A stretch of DNA of 64,000 nucleotides from Trueperella bernardiae (GCF_001469025.1 NZ_LNIZ01000009.1:30352-94351); one strand, 5' to 3'. Shown: positions 28,869-38,230, counted from the stretch's first letter. Made by a program: numbers and translations. Notes: generated by a model from the letters alone, not told the origin.

Positions 28869-29752
28869 CAGTTCTCTCCGTTCTTGCTCCCGAACTGCTT
28901 ATCATACTCGCTCCACTCGCGGCGCTGTTGTTCGGCCTCAGAAATCCGCTCGAGCAACTCGCGGTCCTGTTCGCTCATCGGCTCCGAGTTCTGGTCGCCG
29001 GCCTCGCCCGCATCGGGTTCCTGATCTCCCTCTTCGTGACGCTCGGCTTCCTGGCGCGCGGCCTCCTCCTCGGCTTCCGCCTGGCTCTCTTCGGCCTGCG
29101 TGCGGACCTTTTCCGACTGCTCGTCCTCACACGGGGCGATGATCCTCACGGCGTCGGCGTAGCCCGCGGCGGTGAATTGCGGGTCCGACTCGCCGCCGGC
29201 CACACTCATCGTGGCGACGGCGAGGTTGATGCGCACCTTGCACTCGTCGGTCGGCCCGGTATCCTCGGCGACCACATCCGGGTTCGCCTCCGCCACACCG
29301 CCTTCGTCCCGCGAGATTCCCGGCGGCACCAGCTCCAGCGCCCTCTCCAGATCGCTGATCGCCGCGGCCGCCTCCCCGCCCTTGAGCCGGGCCGTGCCCG
29401 CGCCGAAAAAGGCCTTCCACCGGCCCAGCGAGTCCGGCATCGCGTGGGTCGCCACGTCGTAAGCCTGCGCCGACGCCGCGAACTCGCCCGCGTCGTACCT
29501 GCTCTTCCCCGCCGCCAGGGAAAACGCCGCGACGCCGGCCACGATCGTCACTACCGCGAGCGCCAGCGCGACCAGCCCGGCCAGCGCCGCCACGGCCCGC
29601 TTCCACGCCGATCGGCGCGCCGCCGCCCCGCTCACCGTCCGCGCCTCACCAATTCCCGACGCCGCGCCCGTGCCTGCGCCAACATCCGCACCCGACCCCG
29701 GAGCCACGCGCTTACCCGCGCCCGGTGTCCTCCACACGATCGCCCGCCTCAT
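28865..29752 (-). CDS. membrane-anchored TPR-like protein of the MoxR/VWA operon
   Basis: A 295-residue protein. After a 50-residue Gly/Ala-rich basic N-terminus comes one membrane helix (about 52-80). A helical region follows with TPR-like repeats (YDAGEFAASAQAYDVATHA, AISDLERALELVPPG). The C-terminal 90 residues are a Glu/Gln-rich coiled-coil-like tail. Its place after two VWA genes matches BatC-like TPR proteins of aerotolerance-type operons. It overlaps both neighbours by four bases. The function is inferred from context. Confidence 0.7.
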   Translation of the reverse strand: MRRAIVWRTPGAGKRVAPGSGADVGAGTGAASGIGEARTVSGAAARRSAWKRAVAALAGLVALALAVVTIVAGVAAFSLAAGKSRYDAGEFAASAQAYDVATHAMPDSLGRWKAFFGAGTARLKGGEAAAAISDLERALELVPPGISRDEGGVAEANPDVVAEDTGPTDECKVRINLAVATMSVAGGESDPQFTAAGYADAVRIIAPCEDEQSEKVRTQAEESQAEAEEEAARQEAERHEEGDQEPDAGEAGDQNSEPMSEQDRELLERISEAEQQRREWSEYDKQFGSKNGENW

Positions 29753-30759
29753 CGCCGACCCCCGGTGTCAATGGTGGTGCGCCGCGTGGACATCATAGCC
29801 ACGGCCCGCACGCGCGGCATGAGGTCGAAGATCTCCCACGCAGCCAACACCGCGAGAGCCACGGCAAACGCCCAGATCACGGGACTGTACACGTTCTCCT
29901 CCACGCCCTCGCCCAAGCTTGCCTCGGCGCTCAGCTGAGCCGCCAGCTCCTCAATCCCGCCGGGCCCGCTGCGGTGCACGTACGGCACGCCGATCTGGCC
30001 GGCGATCGTCTCCAGCACGGCCGGGTTGGCCCGCGAGATCGCCACCCCGCCCGAGGGCGCCATAATGTAGTCCCCGCTCTCGCCCGCGGGGTCCCGCCGG
30101 AGCATCTTTCCGCCGGCCTCGGTGCCGTACCCGAACACGTACCCGCCCTTGACCAGCGGCGCCCATGCCCCATAATTCGGGGCCTCCCCGCGCCGGGAGC
30201 TCATGGCATCGGTGGCCTCGCCGTCGGTCATCAAGACGACCACGGGCACGTACCTCTCACCCTGGAGCTGCTCGAGCACGGCGGTGACCTCCTCCACCGG
30301 GCGATTGATCGACGATCCCCCGGAAAAGTCAGTCATCTCCCGGTCATACACGTCGAACCACGTGCGCGCCGCCTGCTTGTCCGTGGTCATCGGCAGCTGC
30401 TGGGTGGCCCGCGAACTGTACTCGACGATCCCGAAGTGCGCCTCGGGCAGCGCGTTCATGAGCGCCGCCGCGTCCGCCTTCACCCCGTCAAGCCGCCGGC
30501 CGTCACCGTAATCCTGCGCCGCCATCGAACCAGTGGCGTCCACCACGAACAACACCGCCAGGTTCGAGGTGAGCGTGCGCGTCTCCACGCTCACCGCCGG
30601 CCCCAGGCCCATCGCCACCGCCATCGCGAGCATCCCGAACCGACGTAGCCACGCCAGCCACCGCTCCCGCCCGGTCACCAGCCCGCCGATTACAAGCACC
30701 AGTCCCACACCCGCCACCACGGCGAGCGGGACCGGATCGATCAGATACAGGAGCTTCAT
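29749..30759 (-). CDS. VWA domain membrane protein (second of two)
   Basis: A 336-residue protein with membrane helices at the N-terminus (about 5-28 and 42-58) and one near the C-terminus. The von Willebrand A domain between them has the metal-site motif FVVDATGSMA (DxTGS at 74-78), GGSSINRP and LMTDGEATD. It is similar to BatB/YfbK-like proteins encoded beside MoxR ATPases. The ATG at 30759 has GGAGGT eight bases upstream and overlaps the previous stop as ATGA; the longer frame to 30822 is not needed. Confidence 0.82.
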   Translation of the reverse strand: MKLLYLIDPVPLAVVAGVGLVLVIGGLVTGRERWLAWLRRFGMLAMAVAMGLGPAVSVETRTLTSNLAVLFVVDATGSMAAQDYGDGRRLDGVKADAAALMNALPEAHFGIVEYSSRATQQLPMTTDKQAARTWFDVYDREMTDFSGGSSINRPVEEVTAVLEQLQGERYVPVVVLMTDGEATDAMSSRRGEAPNYGAWAPLVKGGYVFGYGTEAGGKMLRRDPAGESGDYIMAPSGGVAISRANPAVLETIAGQIGVPYVHRSGPGGIEELAAQLSAEASLGEGVEENVYSPVIWAFAVALAVLAAWEIFDLMPRVRAVAMMSTRRTTIDTGGRR

Positions 30760-31730
30760 AGCTTGAACCTCCACGCCACCGCCAACAACACCACCAGCGC
30801 CCCGGCGATGATCGCCGGCCATCGCCCGGGCTGGTCCACCATCACCGCGTCGCCCTCCACGACGACGTTTTGCACGTCCTGCGCTTCCACGGCCTCCACG
30901 ATCTGCGCCGCCGCACTCACGTCATTGAACGGGTAGTAATACATCCCGGCCGCACCCAGCAGATCGCGCATCTCGGCGTTGTCGTCACTCCACGGCCCGG
31001 AAATGTAGATCCCGTGCACCACCACACCGCCCTCCTTCGCCCGCTCAATCCCCTCCGCGAGCGTGAACACCGAGTCGCCTGCCAGCTCGTTGTCGGTGGC
31101 GAAGATGACGGTGCGGGCGCGGTCGGCGTCGTCGAAATCGAAAGAAAACAGGCAGGAGACCAGCCCGTCCCCAATGAGCGACGACCCGTGGACCTCCACG
31201 CCCGCCTCCGTGCCGGCGATCAGGCGGTTGAGCCCGGCCGGGTCCTGCGTGCTCATCACATCCACGGCTGCATCGATCTGGCCCGTCACCACGTTGTAGT
31301 CGCTGGTCAGCGGGAAGACCAGCCGCGAGGCCGAGTTGAAAATGCTCAGCCCCACGCGCTCACCCTCGAAGCTCTCCACGAGCTTGGCGAACGACCGCAG
31401 CACCTCCGCGTCGTAGGTCAGCACCGAGCCGGACACGTCGAGGCACAGCATGATGTCGCGGCTGGCGAGCTCCCGCCGCAACGAGTCCGCCCCCGCCGGG
31501 CGCGCCGCCAGGTATGCGCTTCCTCCGCCAACGACGACGGCCAGCACCACCACGGCCCCGACTCCCACGCGCAACATCGCCAACCTCTTGCGCAGCCGCG
31601 GGTGCTGGAGCGCCGCGCGCGTATGTGCCACGCGCACGCCCTCCGCCGCCCGGCGCCGGCGCAACCAGCCAAGCCCCGCCGCGATCACCAGCACGAAGCC
31701 CAACCCAATTCCCAGGAGCGGATTTACCAT
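30756..31730 (-). CDS. VWA domain membrane protein (first of two)
   Basis: A 324-residue protein with an N-terminal helix (about 5-22), a basic linker, a second helix (about 55-75), a von Willebrand A domain with intact MIDAS LCLDVSGSVL (98-102) and a C-terminal helix. BatA-like proteins of this design work with MoxR ATPases in envelope maturation or stress tolerance. It overlaps both neighbours by four to seven bases within the operon. Confidence 0.82.
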   Translation of the reverse strand: MVNPLLGIGLGFVLVIAAGLGWLRRRRAAEGVRVAHTRAALQHPRLRKRLAMLRVGVGAVVVLAVVVGGGSAYLAARPAGADSLRRELASRDIMLCLDVSGSVLTYDAEVLRSFAKLVESFEGERVGLSIFNSASRLVFPLTSDYNVVTGQIDAAVDVMSTQDPAGLNRLIAGTEAGVEVHGSSLIGDGLVSCLFSFDFDDADRARTVIFATDNELAGDSVFTLAEGIERAKEGGVVVHGIYISGPWSDDNAEMRDLLGAAGMYYYPFNDVSAAAQIVEAVEAQDVQNVVVEGDAVMVDQPGRWPAIIAGALVVLLAVAWRFKL

Positions 31731-32179
31731 GACACCGCCCTTACCGCCCGATCACGGGCCGCCTGGGCGCTCGCGTGCGGCTCGGCCGAAAACGAGGGCT
31801 CTTCCCACTCCTCGATCGCGTCCGCCGCCGCGCTAAAGGCCGCCACCTCGCGCAACTGCGCCACCTGCCACGCCGACAGGTCCTTGCCCACGAGCTCCCC
31901 CATGATCGCCCGTAGCTCCGCCGCCAACTCCAGGTGCAGCGCCCGCACGTCCTCCGGCGTGTCCGCCGCGTGCCGCGCCACCACCGCATCAATCCGCGCC
32001 ACCGCACCCGAAACCCGCCGCGTCCGAACCGGCTCCGGCGCCGCCGCCTGCGCGGCCGGCTCGCGCCTCCAATACCTAAGCGCCGCCACCACGACGCCGG
32101 CACACCCCACCAGCACCCCTCCAAAAATCACCCACCACACGGCGGGCGTGCCAAACGGATCGATCACTTGGTCAAGCAT
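31724..32179 (-). CDS. small membrane protein of the MoxR/VWA operon
   Basis: A 151-residue protein with one N-terminal membrane helix (about 14-34) and a helical cytoplasmic part rich in Ala, Arg and Glu, including IDAVVARHAADTPEDVRALH. It occupies the slot between DUF58 and VWA genes where DUF4381/BatD-like small proteins usually sit. It overlaps both neighbours. No recognised motif supports a function. Confidence 0.65.
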   Translation of the reverse strand: MLDQVIDPFGTPAVWWVIFGGVLVGCAGVVVAALRYWRREPAAQAAAPEPVRTRRVSGAVARIDAVVARHAADTPEDVRALHLELAAELRAIMGELVGKDLSAWQVAQLREVAAFSAAADAIEEWEEPSFSAEPHASAQAARDRAVRAVSW

Positions 32180-33062
32180 GGCGCCTCAACAACTCAATAA
32201 TCGCCCTCGGGACCTCCTCGGTAGACCCCACGGTCACGTGCCGCACCCCGTTCGCGCGCAGCAACTCCGCGGCGAAGGCGTGAGCACGGCGTCGTTCCTC
32301 CTCAAGGTCGGCCCGCAGCGCGGCGTCGTCACGCAAGAACTCCGGGATGAGGGAGCCCGTGGCGTGGTCGACCATGTGCTCCACGCCCTGCGCAGCCACC
32401 GACATGTCCGCCACCCGCAACACCACTACCTCGTGCCGGGTGCGGATGCGGCGGAGCGTGTGCCCGTCGGCAAGGCCCGGCCAGTATTCGTCCGTGACCA
32501 GCACCAACAACGCCCGCGGCTGCGGCACGCGCAGCCGCTCCTCCAGCATGTCCGACACCGCCGACTCCCCCGCGCCGGCCTCCATCCGCTCCTGCACCGC
32601 ATCGAGCGCAAAGTCCAGGTGCGAGTTGCCATTGCGCGCCGGGATCCGCGACACCCCCGCACTATCCCCGTACACCACCGACAGCCGGTCCCCGCGCTGA
32701 ATCGCCAGGTAACCGAGCACGTCCGCGGCGAACATCGCCACCTGCTCCTTTGATTCCCCCGACGGCGCCGCCGCCCTCATCTCCGCGCCCGTGTCCACCA
32801 CCAGCTGGGTGAACATGTCGGTCTCCCGCTCGAAGCGGCGGATGATCGGGCGGCCGGCCCGCGCCGACGTCTTCCAATCAATATCCGCCACATCATCCCC
32901 GTGAACGTAGTCCGTGAGGTCGTCAAAATCGTGCCCCTGGCCGGTCAGCATCGAGCTGTGCTGGCCCTCGAACACCCCCGACGCGCGGCGGATCACCGGC
33001 AACGAGACCTTGGCGCGCACCAGCGCCGACCGCGTCCCCGTAGACCTCACCCTCCGACTCAT
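32172..33062 (-). CDS. DUF58 domain protein
   Basis: A 296-residue protein with the DUF58 signature DLTDYVHGDDVADIDWKTSARAGRPIIRRFERE (near residues 47-80), followed by a VWA-like fold containing TQLVVDTGAEM and LLVLVTDEYW. DUF58 genes almost always accompany MoxR ATPases, as here, where moxR lies just upstream with a 4-base overlap. The family is thought to act with MoxR in protein-complex maturation. The exact role is unknown. Confidence 0.85.
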   Translation of the reverse strand: MSRRVRSTGTRSALVRAKVSLPVIRRASGVFEGQHSSMLTGQGHDFDDLTDYVHGDDVADIDWKTSARAGRPIIRRFERETDMFTQLVVDTGAEMRAAAPSGESKEQVAMFAADVLGYLAIQRGDRLSVVYGDSAGVSRIPARNGNSHLDFALDAVQERMEAGAGESAVSDMLEERLRVPQPRALLVLVTDEYWPGLADGHTLRRIRTRHEVVVLRVADMSVAAQGVEHMVDHATGSLIPEFLRDDAALRADLEEERRRAHAFAAELLRANGVRHVTVGSTEEVPRAIIELLRRHA

Positions 33063-34055
33063 GGCGTGGGCACCGTCTCAAACACCGCGTCGATCAACGA
33101 CTCCGGGCTCACCCCGCCCGCCAACGCGTCATACGTGCGCACAAGCCGGTGGCGCAGCACCTGGTAGCGCATCGCCGTGATGTCCTCCGGCGTCACGTAG
33201 TTGCGCCCCCCCCTGCAACGCCAGCGCCTGCCCCACCTGCATGAGCGCCAACCCACCGCGCGGCGACGAGCCCACCCGCAAGTGCCGCTCCAACTCCGGC
33301 AACGGCCGCGGCCCCCGCCCGCGCGTGGTATTAATGAGCGCCACGATATAACGCTTGATCGATTCATCCACGTACACTTGCCGAGCCGTGGCCTGCAAAA
33401 ACAGCACGTCGTCAGCAGTAATCGGCTCCACGTCACCACGCCCGAAGCTGCCCTCCGCCGACTTCGTGAGGATCTCCACCTCCTCCTCCGGCTCCGGGTA
33501 CGTGAGCACCTCCTTGAGCAGGAAGCGGTCCATCTGCGCCTCCGGCAACACGTACGTGCCTTCCTCTTCGATCGGATTCTGGGTGGCCATCACCAGGAAC
33601 GGATCGGGCAGCTTGTAGATCGTGCCCCCGATCGACGTCTGGCGCTCCTGCATCGCCTCCAACATCGCCGACTGAGTTTTCGCCGAGCTCCTATTAATCT
33701 CATCGAGCAACACCATGTTTGCGTGCACCGGCCCCAGCTGCGTGGAAAAACTGCCCGTCTCATACGAGTAAATCTGCGTACCCACGATGTCATTCGGCAT
33801 GAGGTCAGGCGTGCACTGGATCCGGGAAAACGTGCCCGAAATCGAGTCCGCCAGCGTCAGCGCCGCCGTGGTCTTCGCCAATCCCGGCACCGACTCGAGC
33901 AGCACGTGTCCGCGCGCCATCAACGCCGTGACCAGCGCCCTCGCCAGATCCTGCTGACCCACCACGCTCCCACGAAAAATACCCCGGACGCGCCCGATCA
34001 GATCCTCAGTACGCGCCAGATCGGCGTCGTTAATCTGCCCCGTTGCCAGTGCCAT
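33059..34055 (-). pseudogene. moxR: MoxR-family AAA+ ATPase, interrupted by a one-base frameshift
   Basis: The N-terminal 285 residues read as a MoxR ATPase: Walker A ESVPGLAKTT (54-63), Walker B VLLDEINRSSA (115-125), ATQNPIEEEGTYVLPEAQMDRFL. At 33206-33213 there is a run of eight C (eight G on the coding strand). Reading through it gives a nonsense tail ending at 33129. The missing C-terminus (RNYVTPEDITAMRYQVLRHR to TVPTP) continues in the next frame and ends at 33059, overlapping DUF58. Seven G would restore one 331-residue protein. Start ATG at 34055 follows GGGAGGG. It may be a true mutation, phase variation or a sequencing error. Confidence 0.85.
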
Positions 34056-34158
34056 GAGCCCTCCCATCAGCGCACAGGTCCGCTCCTGCGCGCACAGTTC
34101 CAGCCTACACAGCACCTCCGACATCCCTTAGTATGGGCGTGATACTCAAGGAGGAATC

Positions 34159-34761
34159 ATGAGCCACCAGCTACCCGACGCCGGCCCACCACAGCCCGCC
34201 ACCAACCGCGGCCCGCTATACTTCCTCATCGGCTCCGCCTCCCTCCTGTTCCTGGTGGTCCTCGCCCTCGTCTTCCAACAGCTCATCTCCAACGGCCGCG
34301 AGATCGGCACCAGCCCAACGACGACGCCCCCGCCCTCCCCGACCTCCTCACCCGCGCCGAGCTCCAGTCCCTCCCCATCTGAGACCGCCGAACCAGAGCC
34401 TGAGCCCACGCCGGAGCGGCCCGCGCCTGAGGGCGCCATCGAGGCGGCCTCCTTCACCACGCCGGCCAAGAACATTCACTGCCGCATCAACTCTGACAAC
34501 GTCGAGTGCTCCATCTACACCTACGACTACCCCTCCCCCAAACAGTGCGAGGGCCTCACCGCCACGTACGTGGTCGGGGCCGAGGGGGCGGTCGACGCCG
34601 ACTGCCAGCACTCCGTGTCCGTCGCCGACGTGTACGACTACGGCACCGCAGTCGCCCTCAACGGCTTCGCCTGCACGCTCGAACAAGACGGGGTGACCTG
34701 CTGGTCGGTCATGTCCGGCCACGGCTACGAGCTCAAGCGCGCCAACGACCGGATCTTCTAA
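34159..34761 (+). CDS. membrane-anchored DUF6636-like secreted protein
   Basis: A 200-residue protein with one N-terminal membrane helix (about 19-42) and a Ser/Pro/Glu-rich wall-spanning linker (about 50-90). A C-terminal domain begins SFTTPAKNIHCRINSDNVECSI, the F-TP-NI-C...V-C pattern of DUF6636-like actinobacterial proteins, with six cysteines likely in disulfides. It is divergent from moxR and directly upstream of the YwiC-like gene (3-base gap), so those two are co-transcribed. The function is unknown. Confidence 0.75.
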   Translation: MSHQLPDAGPPQPATNRGPLYFLIGSASLLFLVVLALVFQQLISNGREIGTSPTTTPPPSPTSSPAPSSSPSPSETAEPEPEPTPERPAPEGAIEAASFTTPAKNIHCRINSDNVECSIYTYDYPSPKQCEGLTATYVVGAEGAVDADCQHSVSVADVYDYGTAVALNGFACTLEQDGVTCWSVMSGHGYELKRANDRIF

Positions 34762-34764
34762 CCC

Positions 34765-35598
34765 GTGGGGCGCAAGCTTCCTCCCGGCTGGATTCCGCGC
34801 TATCACGGGGCGTGGGCGATGGTCACCGTGCCCGTGCTGCTGGGGATCGTGCTCGGCGGATTCGTCTGGCAGCACCTCCTACTTCTTGGCACGTGGTGGG
34901 TGGGATACTTCGCCTTCTACGCCATCGGGCAGTGGCTGCGAGCGGGGCCGGCGCGCATTGGCCGGGCTGGGCGGGATGGCCGACGCTCCAGGCGCTCCCG
35001 CTTTGTCGCGCCGGCGCTGACCTACTCCGCGATCGCGGCACCCCTCGGCGTCGCCCTCCTGGTGACCGCCCCATTCCTAGTGCGCTGGACGCTGGCCTTC
35101 GCACCGCTCGTCGTGATCTCAGCCTGGTGCTACTCCCGGCGCAAGGAACGCTCCTTCCTCAACGATGCCGCGACCGTCACCGCCGCTACCCTCACCCTGC
35201 CCGTCGCCTACGACCTCGCCACCCACGGGCTGGCCACCCTCCCCGGCGCCTCCGGCAACGGGTCCGTGACCGGCTGGGGCTGGATCTGGATCGTCACCGC
35301 CATCGTCGGGTGGTACTTCCTCGGCACAATCTTCTACGTCAAGACCAACATCCGCGAGCGCGGCAACCGCCCCTGGTTCCTCGCATCCATCGCCTTCCAC
35401 GCGGTGGGGCTGGTCGGGGTGGTGGTGCTGGCCGCGCTGGTCGGGGAGCCGTGGGTGCTGCCCTCGCTGTGGGTGGTCATCGTGGCACGCGCGGCGGCCG
35501 TCCCCGCCTGGGGCTACCACCACGGCTGGCTGCCGCCGCTGCCGATTGGCCTAGGCGAAGTGGCGATCTCGGCGGCCCTGTTCCTGGCCTTCATCTGA
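34765..35598 (+). CDS. YwiC-like family membrane protein
   Basis: A 277-residue protein with about nine membrane helices. It starts with the family motif PRYHGAWAMVTVPVLLGI and contains the conserved SRRKERSFLNDAATVTAATL loop. YwiC-like proteins are found in Bacillus and Actinobacteria; their biochemical role is not established. The GTG at 34765 lies three bases after the previous stop, so translation may be coupled. An R7 repeat follows. Confidence 0.8.
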   Translation: MGRKLPPGWIPRYHGAWAMVTVPVLLGIVLGGFVWQHLLLLGTWWVGYFAFYAIGQWLRAGPARIGRAGRDGRRSRRSRFVAPALTYSAIAAPLGVALLVTAPFLVRWTLAFAPLVVISAWCYSRRKERSFLNDAATVTAATLTLPVAYDLATHGLATLPGASGNGSVTGWGWIWIVTAIVGWYFLGTIFYVKTNIRERGNRPWFLASIAFHAVGLVGVVVLAALVGEPWVLPSLWVVIVARAAAVPAWGYHHGWLPPLPIGLGEVAISAALFLAFI

Positions 35599-35618
35599 TC
35601 TTGGCTGCTCCCGGCGTG

Positions 35619-35685
35619 GCTAACTGGTGAATCTGAAATCTCATCGCGAAAAACGCTCATTCCTGCCCCAAACTCACCTGTTAGC
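35619..35685. repeat. R7 inverted-repeat element
   Basis: GCTAACTGGTGA at 35619 is complementary, apart from one position, to TCACCTGTTAGC ending at 35685, enclosing 43 bases. It sits between two convergent genes. One copy was seen in the window. Confidence 0.75.
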
Positions 35686-35723
35686 AAGGCCGGCGCCGCT
35701 GTCGACCGGCGGGCCCAAGCCGG

Positions 35724-36779
35724 TTACGCAGCGCGGAATGTCCGATATGCCCGCACCAGCCGAAGTGATGCCTCGGGGCTGGCCACAGTGACGCGCACGC
35801 CGTCGTCGGGAAAAGCCCGCACCACGATGCCCGCGCGCTCGCACAGGGCGGCGAAGCGCTCGGAGTCCTCGCCGAGGTCGAACCAGAGGAAGTTGCCCTG
35901 CGGGGCGGCGCCGTCCCAATCGAGCGCCCGCAGCGCCGCGACGAGCTTGGCGCGCTCGGCCTTGATCATCCCCACGCGCCGCACCACCTCGCCGTGCTCC
36001 TGGAGCGCGGCCACCGCCGCGGCCTGCGCCAGCTCGTTCACGCCGAACGGGGTGGCCACCTTGTCCAGCCCGGCCACCACGTCCGCCATCCCGAGCGCGT
36101 ACCCCACCCGCAACCCAGCCAGCCCGTAGGCCTTGGAAAACGTCCGCAGCGACACCGCGTTCGGGAACTCGCGGGCCAGCTCCACCCCGCGCACGGGATC
36201 GTCCATCTCCACGAAGTCCACATAGGCTTCATCGATGAGTACGGGGATGTCGGCGGGGACGGAGCGAAGGAAGCGGTGGAGCTGGTCGTGGGTGAGGGCC
36301 GCCGACGTCGGGTTGTTCGGCGTGCAGACCATGATGGCGCGGGTGCGCGGGGTGATGGCGTCGAGCATGGCGGGAAGGTCGATCGCCCCGCCACGCAGTG
36401 CCACGCGCACAGCCGTGCCGCCGGCGGCCTGGATCGCGATCGGGTAGGCCTCGAAGCTGCGCCACGGCAGCACCACCTCAGCCCCTGGTGAGCACACGGC
36501 CTGGAGGAACTTCTCGATCAGCGCCACGGAGCCGTTGCCCACGGCCACGTTGTCCAACGATATTTCGTGGAAGGCGGCGATCGCCTGCTTGAGGGCGGCC
36601 GCGCCCATGTCCGGGTACCGCCCCAAGTCCCCGAGCCTCAGCCCCAGCGCCGCCGCCACGCCGGGCAGGGTGGGGAAGGGTATCTCGTTGGAGGCCACCT
36701 TGATGACGTCCGGGGCGGCCGGGTTTCGACCGGCGACGTAAGCGGGCAACTGATCGATCTCGGGGCGGAAGAAACTCAT
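35724..36779 (-). CDS. histidinol-phosphate/aromatic aminotransferase family protein
   Basis: A 351-residue PLP-dependent class I/II aminotransferase of the HisC family. It has ASNEIPFPTLP, RYPDMGAAALK, CTPNNPTSAAL, DEAYVDFV, and the PLP-binding Lys216 in RTFSKAYGLAGLRVGYA. A stand-alone HisC-like gene outside a his operon in Actinobacteria is often Pat, an aromatic amino-acid aminotransferase, so that is the preferred reading; HisC activity is the alternative. The ATG at 36779 fits the family N-terminus MSFFRPEI. Confidence 0.88.
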   Translation of the reverse strand: MSFFRPEIDQLPAYVAGRNPAAPDVIKVASNEIPFPTLPGVAAALGLRLGDLGRYPDMGAAALKQAIAAFHEISLDNVAVGNGSVALIEKFLQAVCSPGAEVVLPWRSFEAYPIAIQAAGGTAVRVALRGGAIDLPAMLDAITPRTRAIMVCTPNNPTSAALTHDQLHRFLRSVPADIPVLIDEAYVDFVEMDDPVRGVELAREFPNAVSLRTFSKAYGLAGLRVGYALGMADVVAGLDKVATPFGVNELAQAAAVAALQEHGEVVRRVGMIKAERAKLVAALRALDWDGAAPQGNFLWFDLGEDSERFAALCERAGIVVRAFPDDGVRVTVASPEASLRLVRAYRTFRAA

Positions 36780-36853
36780 GCCTCTATCTTGCCCCTATTT
36801 CGCGGGCCGCGCATTGGCGGATCACCGCTCGGCTTTGCCCGTAGGATGGGGGC

Positions 36854-37252
36854 ATGAATTTCTTCATTGGTGCGGCTTTTAACGCCATTGCTCTGTGGGT
36901 TGCCACCCTGATTTTCCCGGGCATCCGGCTCGAGGGCGCGGGCGAGGCGGCTTTCGCCGGTCTCGGCCCGGCGGGCCAGGCGGCGGTGTACTTCCTGCTG
37001 GCCGGCGCGGTGCTCGCGCTGGTGAATATGGTGGTGCGCCCGATTGTCAAGGTGCTGTCCTTCCCGTTCTACGTGCTGACGCTCGGCCTGTTCTTTGTGG
37101 TGGTCAACGCGCTCATGCTCATGCTGACCGCCTGGATTACCGGCCACTTCGCCCTGGCCCTGGTGATCGACGGCTTCGGTTGGGCAGTGCTCGGCGGCAT
37201 GGTGGTGGGCCTGGTGAACTGGGCGCTGAGCCTGGCCACCGGCCGCGACTAG
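36854..37252 (+). CDS. phage holin family 4 / YvlD-like membrane protein
   Basis: A 132-residue protein with four predicted membrane helices and the family segment LALVNMVVRPIVKVLSFPFYVLTLGLFFVVVNALML, characteristic of the YvlD/PF04020 family. Despite the Pfam name, these are chromosomal membrane proteins of unknown function and not a sign of a phage. The downstream fructosamine-kinase gene starts one base after its stop. Confidence 0.88.
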   Translation: MNFFIGAAFNAIALWVATLIFPGIRLEGAGEAAFAGLGPAGQAAVYFLLAGAVLALVNMVVRPIVKVLSFPFYVLTLGLFFVVVNALMLMLTAWITGHFALALVIDGFGWAVLGGMVVGLVNWALSLATGRD

Positions 37253-37253
37253 C

Positions 37254-38090
37254 GTGTCCGTTCACACCAAGCGCGGGCCGCGGCGAGCCATCGCCCACGA
37301 GCGTTGCGGCCTCACCGCGCTTGCCAAGGCCGCCCACGACGCCGGCGCTCCAGTCGCGCGGGTCTCCTCCAGTGACGCCGGCTCGCTGTCCACGTACACT
37401 CTGCGGCCTGCCCCGGCGTCGGCGGGCGCCGCACGGGAGTTCGGCGCCCGGCTTGCCCGCACCCACGCCTATTCAGAGGGCCCGCGCGTGTTCGGCCAGG
37501 CACCCGACGGCTTTTCCGATTCCGTGGGCGCGATGGGGATGGCGCCGTTGCCGCTGGTCGCGGCGGGCTCGCCGGCCCGGCGCTTCGGGGAGTTCTACGC
37601 CGCCGACCGCCTCCTGCCCTACGTCGGCGACGCCCTCGCTAACGGCTCCTTCACCCCGGCCGACGCGGCCCTCATGGAGCGCCTGGCCGAACGCCTCCGC
37701 GATGGCCTCTTCGACTCACCCCAACCCGCCCTCGTCCGCACGGATGCGGCACTCCTCCACGGTGACCTCTGGTCCGGCAACCTCCTGTGGTCCCAGCCCG
37801 ACTCGCCCATGGAGGGCACGGGCGCAACCGGTGGCGACGGCGTCGTGGGCGTACTCATCGACCCCGCGTGCCAGGGCGGGCACGCCGAATCGGACCTGGC
37901 GCAGCTGACCGTGTTCGGGGCGCCGTTCGTGGAGGACATCTACGCCGGGTACAACGAGACCTCGCCGCTGGCGGAGGGCTGGCAGGAGCGGGTGGGACTG
38001 CATCGGCTGCACATGCTCATCATCCACGCCGCGCTGTTCGGCGGGGGCTATGGGCGGGAGACGGTCGCGGCGGCGGGCCCCTACCTCTGA
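37254..38090 (+). CDS. fructosamine kinase family protein
   Basis: A 278-residue kinase of the fructosamine-3-kinase/aminoglycoside phosphotransferase superfamily. It has the catalytic loop LLHGDLWSGNLLW and the DFG-equivalent IDPACQGGHAESDLA, followed by family sequence AQLTVFGAPF. Such enzymes phosphorylate sugar adducts on proteins or free glycated amines. The ATP-binding N-lobe is short and poorly conserved. The GTG at 37254 is one base past the YvlD-like stop, so the pair is co-translated. Confidence 0.82.
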   Translation: MSVHTKRGPRRAIAHERCGLTALAKAAHDAGAPVARVSSSDAGSLSTYTLRPAPASAGAAREFGARLARTHAYSEGPRVFGQAPDGFSDSVGAMGMAPLPLVAAGSPARRFGEFYAADRLLPYVGDALANGSFTPADAALMERLAERLRDGLFDSPQPALVRTDAALLHGDLWSGNLLWSQPDSPMEGTGATGGDGVVGVLIDPACQGGHAESDLAQLTVFGAPFVEDIYAGYNETSPLAEGWQERVGLHRLHMLIIHAALFGGGYGRETVAAAGPYL

Positions 38091-38230
38091 CTTGCCGTCG
38101 GCCCGCTTCCGGCCCGCCGCCAGCGCGCCCGCACACGCTCGCCGTCTCAGAGAGTGAGCCAGAACCTGCGCGCCGAGTCCTCATCGTGGATGCCGGGCGG
38201 CGCAAACGCCGAATATGCCACCATGGGAGC

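Noticed and set aside
29749..31730. The two VWA genes as a recent duplication
   Set aside because: They share fold and place but little sequence, and tandem VWA genes are normal in MoxR operons.
36854..37252. Phage holin name for the YvlD-like gene as evidence of a prophage
   Set aside because: The family name is historical. Neighbouring genes are ordinary chromosomal genes and no phage structural or integrase genes are present.
37787..38230. N-terminal extension of purB by 148 codons
   Set aside because: The upstream part lies inside the kinase gene in another frame and lacks similarity; the family start is at 38231.
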